NCBI RefSeq assembly: GCF_000230835.1
Contig: NZ_CM001240.1
Span: 3,545,779 to 3,609,778, forward strand
Direction of reading: 5' to 3'
Source: Clostridium sp. DL-VIII
GTDB taxonomy: Bacteria; Bacillota; Clostridia; Clostridiales; Clostridiaceae
DNA length: 64,000 nt
Below are positions 43,092 to 50,817 of this stretch, one piece after another. Under the pieces are notes generated by a model, which saw only the letters and a list, made by a program, of their open reading frames with translations, did no database searches and had not been told where the DNA came from. Within the stretch, counting starts at the first letter, position 1; every line of letters begins with the position of its first letter. The position numbers were made by a program, and so were the translations under genes.

Positions 43092-43285
43092 TCATTTGCT
43101 CGCCAGCGAGTCTGATAAAAGCTTACCACCAAGTGCAAGATTATCTAGGCTATTTTCTTTAATTATAGTAGCAATAGGACTTTGGTTTATTTCCAAAATA
43201 TCACTTGCTTTTTTGTAAGAACCTCAGCAAGTTTAGTCTTATCCCATTTTGGGTCTTTACTGCATTCAACTGTAATAAATGGCAT
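43092..43285 (-). pseudogene. 4-oxalocrotonate tautomerase-family gene with -1 frameshift
   Basis: ATG at complement 43285 follows GGAGGTAATATT and encodes Met-Pro-Phe-Ile-Thr-Val-Glu-Cys, giving the N-terminal Pro nucleophile after Met removal. After Val-Leu-Thr the frame breaks in a run of six A (complement 43209-43214); adding one A restores Lys-Lys-Ala-Ser-Asp-Ile-Leu ... Leu-Gly-Gly-Lys-Leu-Leu to a normal end at 43092. The total is about 64 residues, the 4-OT size. Only the A-run length separates it from an intact gene, so a sequencing error or slippage should be excluded. Confidence 0.75.
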
Positions 43286-43428
43286 AATATTACCTCCTCA
43301 TATTGTTTTTTATTATAAATTATTCTGTGTTTTTAGTTGTAGTAATGAACGAGACAAGTATATCCTAATGGTTTAATTAGAGCAATTTTTACAATCTCTC
43401 CACAAATATATTAAAATCAGCAAATTCT

Positions 43429-43860
43429 TTAATCTAGTAGCTGAATTTCTTCCTTAATTAAATTAGCAAAATCCTGATTTTGTTCTGAAACTTTAATAAT
43501 ATATGTTAGTATATTACCTGGATAATGAATTATTTCCTTTAAAATTATACTTTCAATAGACCTCCTAACTAATGAAACGGTGCAATTTTCATTATGGCCT
43601 TTCATACACTGCTTACATGATTTACATATGGATGCTATACATCGTGCCACCATTCTATTATCATAATGTTTCATATCTTCTTTGGGAATAAGTTGCAAAC
43701 CATCATTGATGAATGTTATTCCATTTTTTTGTATTGAATTTGCAACACTTAAAGCAAACCCAATATTACATTTGGATATAATGCACTGGTCTGTTCCATA
43801 ATTTTTACATTCCACACATATTTTTTGTAAATCTTTTATTGTATTATCAATATAATTCAT
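43429..43860 (-). CDS. Cys-rich protein of unknown function
   Basis: 143 residues. Cysteines cluster at the N-terminus (Cys-Val-Glu-Cys ... Cys-Ile-Ile-Ser-Lys-Cys) and in the middle (Cys-Ile-Ala-Ser-Ile-Cys-Lys-Ser-Cys-Lys-Gln-Cys, then Cys), suggesting Fe-S or zinc binding; helices otherwise. GAGAATATA before the start is a weak site. It lies among redox genes and pseudogenes. Not recognised. Confidence 0.6.
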   Translation of the reverse strand: MNYIDNTIKDLQKICVECKNYGTDQCIISKCNIGFALSVANSIQKNGITFINDGLQLIPKEDMKHYDNRMVARCIASICKSCKQCMKGHNENCTVSLVRRSIESIILKEIIHYPGNILTYIIKVSEQNQDFANLIKEEIQLLD

Positions 43861-43980
43861 TATATTCTCATCTTTCCGCTCAAGGACTCAACTGATCTCT
43901 GCAAGTATTCACTCTATCTTGGAACAATGTGTATTGCTTTCTTTACTTGGCATAGTCTAGCTGAACCCTTAGCAATATAT

Positions 43981-44409
43981 TTAGATCAAGGATTTTACAA
44001 TATTTTTTGCAAATACTTTAGCTGCTTCAATATCATTTTTGTTGGGATAGTTTTTGTTAATAAAAACCCATGCTTTCCCCCTGGATGAAAAACTTTCAGT
44101 TTTTGTATTTATTTCTCTTTCTCTCAGTAGATTTATCATATCTTTTATTGCTTTATCAAGTCCGCCCATTGTTCCGAAAACCACAGCATTCTTAACAATT
44201 GATCTGTCTAATGTTTCAATAAATCTTTTAGTTGTTTTATCCATGTTCCACCAATATATTCCGCCGCCAATAAATAAAAGGTCAACTGGTTCTAACAATG
44301 TGGTTTTATTATCTATGGCCTCCGCTTTAACGTTAACTGAAGATGCTATGGCTTCTGCAATTTTTTTAGTGTTACCTGTCCTTTAATGATACATAACTTT
44401 GATATTTAT
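43981..44409 (-). pseudogene. Flavodoxin-type protein with nonsense codon in the FMN loop
   Basis: The C-terminal 105 residues are a good flavodoxin (Leu-Leu-Phe-Ile-Gly-Gly-Gly-Ile-Tyr-Trp-Trp; Val-Val-Phe-Gly-Thr-Met-Gly-Gly). Upstream in frame the sequence gives Lys-Val-Met-Tyr-His-stop-Arg-Thr-Gly-Asn-Thr-Lys: TAA at complement 44383-44385 replaces the Ser (TCA) of the FMN phosphate loop. The expected start also reads ATA (complement 44409), eight bases after GGGGTG. Two lesions make it inactive. Confidence 0.7.
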
Positions 44410-44442
44410 TTTAAGTCACCCCACTTTCTTTATAGTCATTAA

Positions 44443-44970
44443 TTATAATATATAACTAACATTTGTATCATCAAATTCTCTAGTTTTAACAGATGTGTCG
44501 TCAGTATTTCCAACTGCTATTGAAATATAAGGTGTATAACCTTCAGGAATATTTAACTTACTTTTTAACTCTTCACTAGCATTAAATGCATATACAGGAC
44601 CTGCCATGATTACAGAATTTAATCCCATACCTGTTGCTGCTATTGATACATTTTGTGCGGATAAAGCTACATCTAATTGTTCAGCTTTAAATTGATTGCT
44701 TGGAGCAGAAAAAACAATTAAAGTTTTAGTACCATATAAAGGATTTGGATTAGGTATAGGTACAAGTTTTGCAACTACATCTGATAAATCTTTTAAAACT
44801 TCAACCTTTTGAACAACTGCTATGTGTCTAGCTGAATCTGCATGTCCACCACCACTTATAGGTGCTGCATTTGCAGCCTGGATAAGTTTTTCTAATTGTT
44901 CCTTTGATATTTGCTCATTATTAAAACTACGAACGCTTTTTCTTTTGATAATTGAATCTAATGTATTCAT
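44443..44970 (-). CDS. Nitroreductase-family protein
   Basis: 175 residues: Ile-Ile-Lys-Arg-Lys-Ser-Val-Arg-Ser-Phe FMN-binding start, Ala-Ala-Asn-Ala-Ala-Pro-Ile-Ser-Gly-Gly-Gly and Ala-Ala-Thr-Gly-Met-Gly-Leu-Asn. ATG at complement 44970 is chosen, with AAGGAG eight bases upstream; the longer GTG start overlaps that site. Divergent from an HxlR regulator at 45160, a standard pairing for quinone/aldehyde-responsive reductases. FMN enzyme, cytosolic. Confidence 0.88.
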   Translation of the reverse strand: MNTLDSIIKRKSVRSFNNEQISKEQLEKLIQAANAAPISGGGHADSARHIAVVQKVEVLKDLSDVVAKLVPIPNPNPLYGTKTLIVFSAPSNQFKAEQLDVALSAQNVSIAATGMGLNSVIMAGPVYAFNASEELKSKLNIPEGYTPYISIAVGNTDDTSVKTREFDDTNVSYIL

Positions 44971-45044
44971 AATATACACTCCTTTATTAATTAGCTTGGG
45001 TATGCTATAATTCTAATCAATTAATATTCTTATGACAAGAATGC

Positions 45045-45076
45045 AGTTTTTTCTTAGTTACTAAGTTTTTTCTTAG
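45045..45076. promoter_or_regulatory. Two direct AGTTTTTTCTTAG repeats, candidate HxlR sites
   Basis: Identical 13-mers at 45045-45057 and 45064-45076 (19 bases apart) between the divergent nitroreductase and hxlR genes, in the nitroreductase promoter area. Confidence 0.6.
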
Positions 45077-45159
45077 CATAGATTATAATGAAATTAATAA
45101 AATAGTATTTATAGTATTTTATATAGATAATACACAAAATATTAGTATGGGGTGAGGAA

Positions 45160-45495
45160 ATGGATGATTCAAACAAAGAATGTAATTCAAAAAATGGAAT
45201 GGGGTGTCCTGTAAAAAATACCTTAGATATTATAGGTGGTAAATGGAAACCTTATATAATTAGAATATTAATGATAAATGAAGTTGTTAGGTATAATGAG
45301 TTAAAGCGTCAAGTTGATGGAATTACGGATATGATGCTTTCGCAATCATTAAAGGAATTAGAGCAAGATAATATAATAAAGCGTACACAATACAATGTAA
45401 TTCCCCCAAGAGTTGAATATTCATTAACTGAGAGAGGAAAGGAACTTTCGTCAGTGATGTCTGAATTATCTAAATGGGGAAGAACTCAAGAGTAA
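45160..45495 (+). CDS. HxlR-family regulator
   Basis: 111 residues with the HxlR winged helix (Gly-Gly-Lys-Trp-Lys-Pro-Tyr-Ile-Ile-Arg-Ile-Leu; Asp-Met-Met-Leu-Ser-Gln-Ser-Leu-Lys-Glu-Leu) and Cys8/Cys16 at the N-terminus; the Gly-Cys-Pro Cys is the sensor in some family members. GGGGTGAGG precedes ATG 45160. Likely regulates the divergent nitroreductase. An IS transposase end abuts its 3' side within nine bases. Confidence 0.9.
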   Translation: MDDSNKECNSKNGMGCPVKNTLDIIGGKWKPYIIRILMINEVVRYNELKRQVDGITDMMLSQSLKELEQDNIIKRTQYNVIPPRVEYSLTERGKELSSVMSELSKWGRTQE

Positions 45496-45503
45496 TATAT
45501 AAT

Positions 45504-46394
45504 TTATTGACACAAGGTCATCATGATGTTAGTAGATATATAGACTTCGACATTAAGATTTTTTTCATTCAATTTTCTTATAAATTGAATGAATGATAGT
45601 TTAACATATTTTAAATTTTTAGTCGTTTCAACATAAGTAAATTGAAGCAAAACATAAGCTATCAATGATATGAAGAGTTGATTATAGACCGCATTTTTAG
45701 TTGTTCCAAATATTCTTTTTATATTCAAGTTTTGTTTGATAAATTTAAAGAAGGTTTCAATTTTCCAACGTTCCTTATATATTTCTGCTATTTTTTCTGG
45801 AGTAATATCCATTAGGTCAGTGCACACTTTTACTGATTTACCATAATAATCAGTAAATTCAACTACTCTAAATCTATTTTGAGTTTTTTTAGTCTCTTTT
45901 CCTAAATAACATGTAACATCTCGAATTACAGAAGAATTTTCTACTACTCCTAAACTTCTCAATTTCTTTGTTTTTGAAAGTATTGTATTATTTTTTATTC
46001 TTATAACAAAAGATTGTTTTATTTCTTTAAACATATCAAATCTCTCATGATTTTCATAAGCCCTATCTTCAACTAAAATAGAATGTACATCTATTAAACC
46101 TTCACCTATCGGTCCATCATGCTTTTTAGCAATAGTTTCAATAACTTTTTTTGGTGTAAAGTCATTAATATTTAAAGATACATGAAGTTTTATCCCAGAT
46201 TTCTTGCCATTAAATTTTGCCCATTTAAGACGGTTTTCACCTACGGTCACAGTAGTTGAGTCAACTGCTATCAATTGTTTTGGTAAATTTAGAATCCTTC
46301 GCATTTGGCGATTGCACTTAGATATAATAATTTCAAATAAAACTTTAGAAATTTCATAATTTACATCAGTTGCTTTTTTAGAAATTAGAGCCAA
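45504..46394 (-). mobile_element. IS4-family transposase, 5' truncated
   Basis: 296 residues with the DDE core: Ile-Ala-Val-Asp-Ser-Thr-Thr (first Asp), Val-Glu-Asp-Arg-Ala-Tyr (second Asp), and Tyr-x-x-Arg-Trp-x-Ile-Glu-x-Phe-Phe-Lys (catalytic Glu). The N-terminal 70-90 residues usual in this family are missing; the frame starts abruptly at 46394, where an unrelated GyrI-like fragment begins on the other strand. The 3' end reaches to nine bases from hxlR. Terminal inverted repeats could not be identified, so the element is incomplete. Confidence 0.85.
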
Positions 46395-46561
46395 TGCCTA
46401 AGGCAGCACATAATCTTCTTAGAAGAATATATTCAGAGTGGATGCCTTCAATGGGATATGAGCATGATTGTGCACCAGACATGGATGTTTTACCTATAGG
46501 TGATACTTCTGCTAATGATTATAGGTGTGAAATCTGGATACCTATTAAGAGAACTAAGTAA
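46395..46561 (+). pseudogene. 3' fragment of a GyrI/AraC effector-binding-domain gene
   Basis: Encodes Arg-Ile-Tyr-Ser-Glu-Trp-Met-Pro-Ser-Met-Gly-Tyr-Glu-His, Met-Asp-Val-Leu-Pro-Ile-Gly-Asp, and Cys-Glu-Ile-Trp-Ile-Pro-Ile-Lys, the conserved end of the GyrI-like small-molecule-binding domain found in AraC/BltR-type regulators. The 5' portion was removed at the transposase junction. Confidence 0.7.
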
Positions 46562-46640
46562 TTTAAATGATAATTAGATTTTACATTATTATATATATAA
46601 CTAGTGTATGATAGTAATATTTTAAGAAGGGAAAAATAAT

Positions 46641-46981
46641 ATGTTAAGTTTTGAAGAAATTTTAAAAAAAGAGATAGTTTATAAAATTGATGATATTGAA
46701 AATGTTAATATACAAAAAAGTATAGTTTATAAATCTACAAATAAAGAAGAACTGATGCAAGTAGAAGTCCACCATTATTTATTGTAAGAGCAGGACTTGA
46801 TAATCAAATAATTAATGAATCAATAGATGGGTTTATTACAAAAGGATTGAAAAATAATTTAACTATTGATATCTTTAATCATTCTACAGGTGGACATGCA
46901 TTTGATTTATTTAATGATAATGATAGAACACATGAAATAATAGCAGAATCATTAGAATTTTTAAGAAAGCATTTGAAATAA
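46641..46981 (+). pseudogene. Alpha/beta hydrolase with internal deletion
   Basis: ATG 46641 follows GAAGGGAAA and gives Met-Leu-Ser-Phe-Glu-Glu-Ile-Leu, then Ile-Val-Tyr-Lys-Ser-Thr-Asn-Lys-Glu-Glu-Leu, a typical start. After about 45 codons the frame breaks, and another frame supplies the C-terminus (Pro-Leu-Phe-Ile-Val-Arg-Ala-Gly-Leu-Asp-Asn; His-Ser-Thr-Gly-Gly-His-Ala-Phe-Asp) with the catalytic Asp and His. The middle with the nucleophile elbow Gly-x-Ser-x-Gly is gone. Confidence 0.65.
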
Positions 46982-47013
46982 TAAATGAAATATTATTAAT
47001 AAGAACATAATTT

Positions 47014-47055
47014 ATGGTGGATTTCAAAGGTTACGCTTCGCCGACACCAAATAAG
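47014..47055 (+). repeat. GGTGG-element, partial copy 1
   Basis: Begins GGTGGATTTCAAAGG and continues through GCTTCGCCG-ACACCA like the copies at 47767 and 60024, then diverges. The next bases form a different AAAGCC/GGCTTT hairpin. No gene is seen in 46982-47428. Confidence 0.6.
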
Positions 47056-47175
47056 AACTAGAATTTTGATACAATGCAAAGCCACTTATTTCATTGGCTT
47101 TCAGTGTCTTGTAGGACAAACTGTGGTAAAAAATTTTAAGTTTTTAGCTTAGATTTATAGAATTTTATGTTGGAC

Positions 47176-47220
47176 ATGCATACCACCGATTCTTCTTGAG
47201 TTAGGGGGTGTGCATTTTTT
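47176..47220 (+). terminator. Terminator-like hairpin
   Basis: ATGCATACCACC pairs with GGGGGTGTGCAT (one G-U and one mismatch), followed by a T-run to 47220. Confidence 0.55.
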
Positions 47221-47428
47221 GTTGGGGGGAGATCTTTTGGAAGAAATGATATTTACAAAAAATATTGTTTTAAAATGCCATTAGTATTGATCCAAAGTGA
47301 AATTTTTATTTTAAGAAGTTATATGGCAAGTTATAATTAAAATAAAAGATGATAAGTACGGATTGTATAAAATAGAGATGCAAATCGAGAATAAGATTCT
47401 AGTATTTGATATAAAGGAGTTGATTCAA

Positions 47429-47674
47429 ATGAAATGGCAAGAAGTTATAGAAATGTATCCAAATCAATTTGTTAAATTTGAAATTGTGGAATATCATGAA
47501 GATGAGAAAACTACATATGTTGATGAAGTTGCAATTATAAAAGCAATAAAAGACGGCAGAGAAGCTATGAAGGAATTTACAAAATGTAAAAATGGTCAAC
47601 TAGTGTATAGTACAGAAAATGAAAGCATTATTATAGAGAAAATTAAACATATTGGAATTAGAAGGAGTATATAA
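47429..47674 (+). CDS. Small conserved-type protein, partner of a retropepsin-like gene
   Basis: 81 residues beginning Met-Lys-Trp-Gln-Glu-Val-Ile-Glu-Met-Tyr-Pro-Asn-Gln-Phe-Val-Lys-Phe. AAGGAG at 47415-47420 selects ATG 47429 over the upstream in-frame start. Comparable small genes precede retropepsin-like proteases in clostridia, and here the stop overlaps the next start by ATGA-type coupling (47671-47674 region). Function unknown; a regulator or inhibitor of the protease is speculation. Confidence 0.6.
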   Translation: MKWQEVIEMYPNQFVKFEIVEYHEDEKTTYVDEVAIIKAIKDGREAMKEFTKCKNGQLVYSTENESIIIEKIKHIGIRRSI

Positions 47675-47766
47675 TGAAAACAAAAATACAAATAAAAAAT
47701 GGATTACTATATACTTCTATAAAATTAATACATGAAGGAAATTATGTTATTTATAATATTAGTTAA
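47674..47766 (+). pseudogene. Retropepsin-like aspartic protease, 5' fragment
   Basis: A 30-codon frame, Met-Lys-Thr-Lys-Ile-Gln-Ile-Lys-Asn-Gly-Leu-Leu-Tyr-Thr-Ser-Ile, matches the first strand of small clostridial retropepsin-like proteins, but ends before the Asp-Thr-Gly active site. The stop codon is followed directly by the GGTGG-type repeat, which appears to have cut the gene. Confidence 0.5.
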
Positions 47767-47868
47767 TAGTGAATTTCAAAGCTCATACTTCGCCTGCACC
47801 ATAAAATCCACAACCGCCTGTAGGTGGCTTAAATAGTATTTACAGGCGGTTGTGTTTTTTATTAGGGT
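47767..47868 (+). repeat. GGTGG-element, complete copy 2 with terminator
   Basis: About 100 bases: leader GTGAATTTCAAAG ... CTTCGCC-GCACC, then CACAACCGCCTGTA paired perfectly with TACAGGCGGTTGTG around GTGGCTTAAATAGTATT-type loop sequence, then TTTTTTATTA. Homologous to 60024-60127. Works as a strong terminator; the conserved leader suggests more than that. Confidence 0.75.
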
Positions 47869-47884
47869 AGCATTGCAATCAAAA

Positions 47885-47926
47885 CCACAAAAATATAACT
47901 GGCAATCAAATTTCTAGTTATATTTT
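47885..47926 (-). terminator. Terminator of the apbE gene
   Basis: AAAAATATAACT / AGTTATATTTTT, 15-nt loop, located 11 bases past the apbE stop on the minus strand. Confidence 0.75.
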
Positions 47927-47936
47927 TGATAGTGCC

Positions 47937-48875
47937 TTACATTGTTAATGGAGATATTTTTCCTATAAGATTATTTGTATAGGCTAGTTTTCCGTCCACA
48001 GTTATTACAACAGCACCCATGCCCTTAATTTTATTAACTTTATGAATAATTGAAGCAGCATCTAATCCAAACAATTTTGTAGTATATATATCGCAGTCTA
48101 GAGATTTATCAGCAATAATAGTTAAAGAAGCTATATTACTTTCTATTGGGTAGCCTGTTTTGCTGTCAAATATATGGTGGTATTTACGTCCTTCCTTTTC
48201 AAATACTCTTTCATATATTCCGGAAGTTACAACTGATTGATCTTTTATTTTGACAAGTGCCACAGCATTTCCTCTTGGTAGAAACGGATTTTGTATTCCA
48301 ACATTCCAGTTACCACCGTTTGATGGTGAGTCTCCAAAAACGAGAACATTACCTCCCATATCTACCATAGCTGAAACAGCTCCATTTTCCTTAAATAATT
48401 CCATAACTTTATCAGCAAAATAGCCCTTAGCTATGGCTCCAAGGTCTATTTCAATGCCTTTTTTTAAGAAATACACGGTCTTTTTTTCATCATTTAGTTG
48501 TATATTTTCAGGATTTAAAAGTTCCAGTACCTTTGCTATAGTTTCTTTCTCTGGTACATGTGCCTCCTTAAAACCTATTCTCCATAATTTTATTAATGGC
48601 CCTATTGCAATATTTAAATATGTATTCTCACACAGACTATGTTTTTTCCCTATTTTTATCAGCTCATATAGCTCATCATCCACTTCTTGCGGAGCTAGTG
48701 TAGCTGTTTTTTTTAGCATGGCAAGCTGTGAGTTATCACTGTTAGCACTAAAGACTTCTTCATAATTAATCAGCATATCACAAGCTTTTTCTGCAAGCTT
48801 TTCAGCAGATTCTCCCTTTATATATAGTGAGATTTTTGTTCCCATAAGATATATTATCTTCGTATACTCATTCAT
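47937..48875 (-). CDS. apbE: FAD:protein FMN transferase (ApbE)
   Basis: 312 residues, full ApbE fold: Met-Gly-Thr near the N-terminus, Asp-Leu-Gly-Ala-Ile-Ala-Lys-Gly-Tyr near 160 and Asp-Met-Gly-Gly-Asn-Val near 187. It transfers FMN from FAD onto Ser/Thr of target proteins using Mg2+. No signal peptide or lipobox, so it acts in the cytosol. The likely target is the neighbouring 50818 protein, which has an FMN-binding domain with the attachment motif. Its start overlaps the end of the LysR gene by eight bases, implying coupling. Confidence 0.9.
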   Translation of the reverse strand: MNEYTKIIYLMGTKISLYIKGESAEKLAEKACDMLINYEEVFSANSDNSQLAMLKKTATLAPQEVDDELYELIKIGKKHSLCENTYLNIAIGPLIKLWRIGFKEAHVPEKETIAKVLELLNPENIQLNDEKKTVYFLKKGIEIDLGAIAKGYFADKVMELFKENGAVSAMVDMGGNVLVFGDSPSNGGNWNVGIQNPFLPRGNAVALVKIKDQSVVTSGIYERVFEKEGRKYHHIFDSKTGYPIESNIASLTIIADKSLDCDIYTTKLFGLDAASIIHKVNKIKGMGAVVITVDGKLAYTNNLIGKISPLTM

Positions 48876-49815
48876 TTTGTTCTCCTATAGTGTAATTATT
48901 TTGTCCATGAATTAGAAATGCATCTATAAGGTCTTTATCAATATCAGTTAGTTTTTTTTCACTGTGATATGATATAAAATAATCTAAATTCAGCTCATCA
49001 ATTGGAATTTGATATATATTGTATTCAGATGGACACTCCTTTACATAGACGCTTTCTGGTATAAAGGTCAGTCCTAAATTACTCGCTGCAAGGTTACGTG
49101 CAGTATTGATTTCGGTGCTTTCCATTATGATTTTTGGTTCCACCTTATAAATGCTTAATAACTGATCTATCTGCTTTCTTATAGCAGATCCTTTGGAAGT
49201 TAGTATCAGCTTTTGAGATAATATCTTGGTTATGTCGATAGTTCCTTCTGGAATAATGGCGATGTCTTTCCGATATAAATCACAGCAGCGAGGAATAATA
49301 GCACGGTATCCGTGTCTGCCCCAAGTAATCGAGTTTAAGCTCGGAGAAATATTTCTTGAATTTTGTCCAAGCCAAAAATCCAATTCACCATTCAGAATGA
49401 GTTTCTCGTTTTTTTCTGGTAAAGCCTCTGAAAGCTCTATTCTACAGTTTGGATGTATATCCAAAAACTTTGGTAAAAAAAGAGGTAAAAGGTAGGTTCC
49501 AAGGCTAGGAAGCACTCCTATCTTTATAACCTTGCTATCTATATCAGACACAGCTGATATTTCCCTAATGAGCCTCGCATAATTATTTTCTATTGAAGTT
49601 AAATACTGATAATATATCTTCCCCTGCTCGGTTAATCTATATGGCAGCTTGTTACGACTTATAAGCTCACAGTTTAACTGACTTTCTATCCTTTTAATAC
49701 TCTGTGTCAAGTGAGGTTGAGAAATATAAAGTGATTTGGCAGCCTTGCTATAATTACTGTACTTTAAAATGGCATCAATATAATACAAAATATCCTGAGA
49801 ATAGTATTTTGACAT
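48868..49815 (-). CDS. LysR-family regulator of the flavin cassette
   Basis: 315 residues: N-terminal winged helix (Tyr-Ser-Lys-Ala-Ala-Lys-Ser-Leu-Tyr-Ile-Ser-Gln-Pro-His-Leu-Thr-Gln-Ser-Ile) and a two-lobed effector domain. It overlaps apbE and is divergent from the reductase genes at 50204, the classic LysR arrangement. The intergenic region now holds an IS605-like end, which may have moved or split its binding site. The effector is unknown; a fumarate- or urocanate-like acid would fit the reductase. Confidence 0.88.
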   Translation of the reverse strand: MSKYYSQDILYYIDAILKYSNYSKAAKSLYISQPHLTQSIKRIESQLNCELISRNKLPYRLTEQGKIYYQYLTSIENNYARLIREISAVSDIDSKVIKIGVLPSLGTYLLPLFLPKFLDIHPNCRIELSEALPEKNEKLILNGELDFWLGQNSRNISPSLNSITWGRHGYRAIIPRCCDLYRKDIAIIPEGTIDITKILSQKLILTSKGSAIRKQIDQLLSIYKVEPKIIMESTEINTARNLAASNLGLTFIPESVYVKECPSEYNIYQIPIDELNLDYFISYHSEKKLTDIDKDLIDAFLIHGQNNYTIGEQNE

Positions 49816-49853
49816 TTAATTCATCCTTTTGTGAAATATTTAGGCATATGAAA

Positions 49854-49914
49854 ATAAATAACGAGTCCAAAATAGCCTTGCAAGTGGACTTGTTATTTAT
49901 GTGATAGTGCCTTA
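49854..49914. other. Hairpin plus TGATAGTGCCTTA 13-mer
   Basis: ATAAATAACGAGTCCA pairs with TGGACTTGTTATTTAT (one wobble). The 13-mer TGATAGTGCCTTA at 49902-49914 is identical to 47926-47938 at the apbE terminator; in both cases a hairpin precedes it on the plus strand. Confidence 0.5.
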
Positions 49915-50071
49915 ACTCATTTATCTGATGTCTAGCCACTGTAATACCCCCACTTCTTTAAACGGGGATAACAGTGGCACGACCCTAGACGAGGTACCCC
50001 TTGAGGGTATAAGTTCAACTAAGATTCAGATGGAGATCAAACTCCACCTGAATCAAGTTTCACTTGATTCT
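49915..50071 (-). mobile_element. Solitary IS200/IS605-like right end (omega-RNA-like), second copy
   Basis: On the minus strand this repeats the 25797-25945 element: CAAGTGAAACTTGATTC, GAATCTTAGTTGAACTTAT, CTAGGGTCGTGCC, AAAGAAGTGGGGGTATTAC-type hairpin and GGCTAGACATCAGATAAAT. It carries an extra hairpin insertion ACCCTCAAGGGGT. No tnpA or tnpB remains. It occupies the divergent promoter region of the LysR and reductase genes. Guide-RNA capacity is inferred from family knowledge only. Confidence 0.6.
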
Positions 50072-50203
50072 TGTGTTCGATTATAACAAATATGTTATCA
50101 AACTTCAATAAATAACTATTAGATATAATATACTTAACATGTTAAAATTATATCAAACAATTACTAATATTATGAAATTTTGAAATACAGAAAGGGGATT
50201 ACT

Positions 50204-50803
50204 ATGAAGTATTTAGCAATTGTAGGCACTAACTCAGACGTGTCAACTAATCGTATGCTGCTTCAATTTATGCAAAAGCATTTTTCGAGTGAGGCAGAGA
50301 TAGAACTATATGAAATTAAGGATTTACCTGCCTTTAATGAACCAGAGGATTCTGATGTTCCTGAAAAGGTAGCAGAATTATCAGATAAAATTTTAAAAGC
50401 AAATGGAGTAATAATAGCAACTCCAGAGTATGATCATGCCATACCTGCGGTTTTAAAGAGTGCTCTTGAATGGATTAGTTACACTAGTCAGGCACTTACT
50501 GACAAGCCTGTTTTAATAGTGGGGGCTTCTCTTGGTACACTTGGTTCTTCTCGTGCACAGGCACATCTTAGACAAATACTTGATTCACCTGAGCTTGCTG
50601 CTAGAATCATGCCAAGCAGTGAATTCCTTTTAGGAAAATCACAAGGGGCATTTGATAGCGAAGGAAATCTTATCTATTCAGATAAGCTATCAGAACTTGA
50701 TGAAATTTTTAGAGAGTTTCTTTTATTTACAGATATTACATCAAAACTTTTAGCAGAAAAAGTTTTACATAAAAAAGTTAAAAAATTCACATGGCAAGAG
50801 TAG
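50204..50803 (+). CDS. NAD(P)H-dependent FMN reductase
   Basis: 199 residues, FMN_red flavodoxin-like fold: Ile-Val-Gly-Thr-Asn-Ser-Asp phosphate loop at the N-terminus, Thr-Pro-Glu-Tyr-Asp-His-Ala-Ile-Pro near 79 and [13 protein letters not shown] near 110. AAAGGGG places the start at ATG 50204, not at the upstream TTG 50180. It supplies reduced FMN. It is 15 bases ahead of the larger gene, whose first domain is its paralogue. Confidence 0.88.
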   Translation: MKYLAIVGTNSDVSTNRMLLQFMQKHFSSEAEIELYEIKDLPAFNEPEDSDVPEKVAELSDKILKANGVIIATPEYDHAIPAVLKSALEWISYTSQALTDKPVLIVGASLGTLGSSRAQAHLRQILDSPELAARIMPSSEFLLGKSQGAFDSEGNLIYSDKLSELDEIFREFLLFTDITSKLLAEKVLHKKVKKFTWQE

Positions 50804-50817
50804 GAGGATTAATATCA

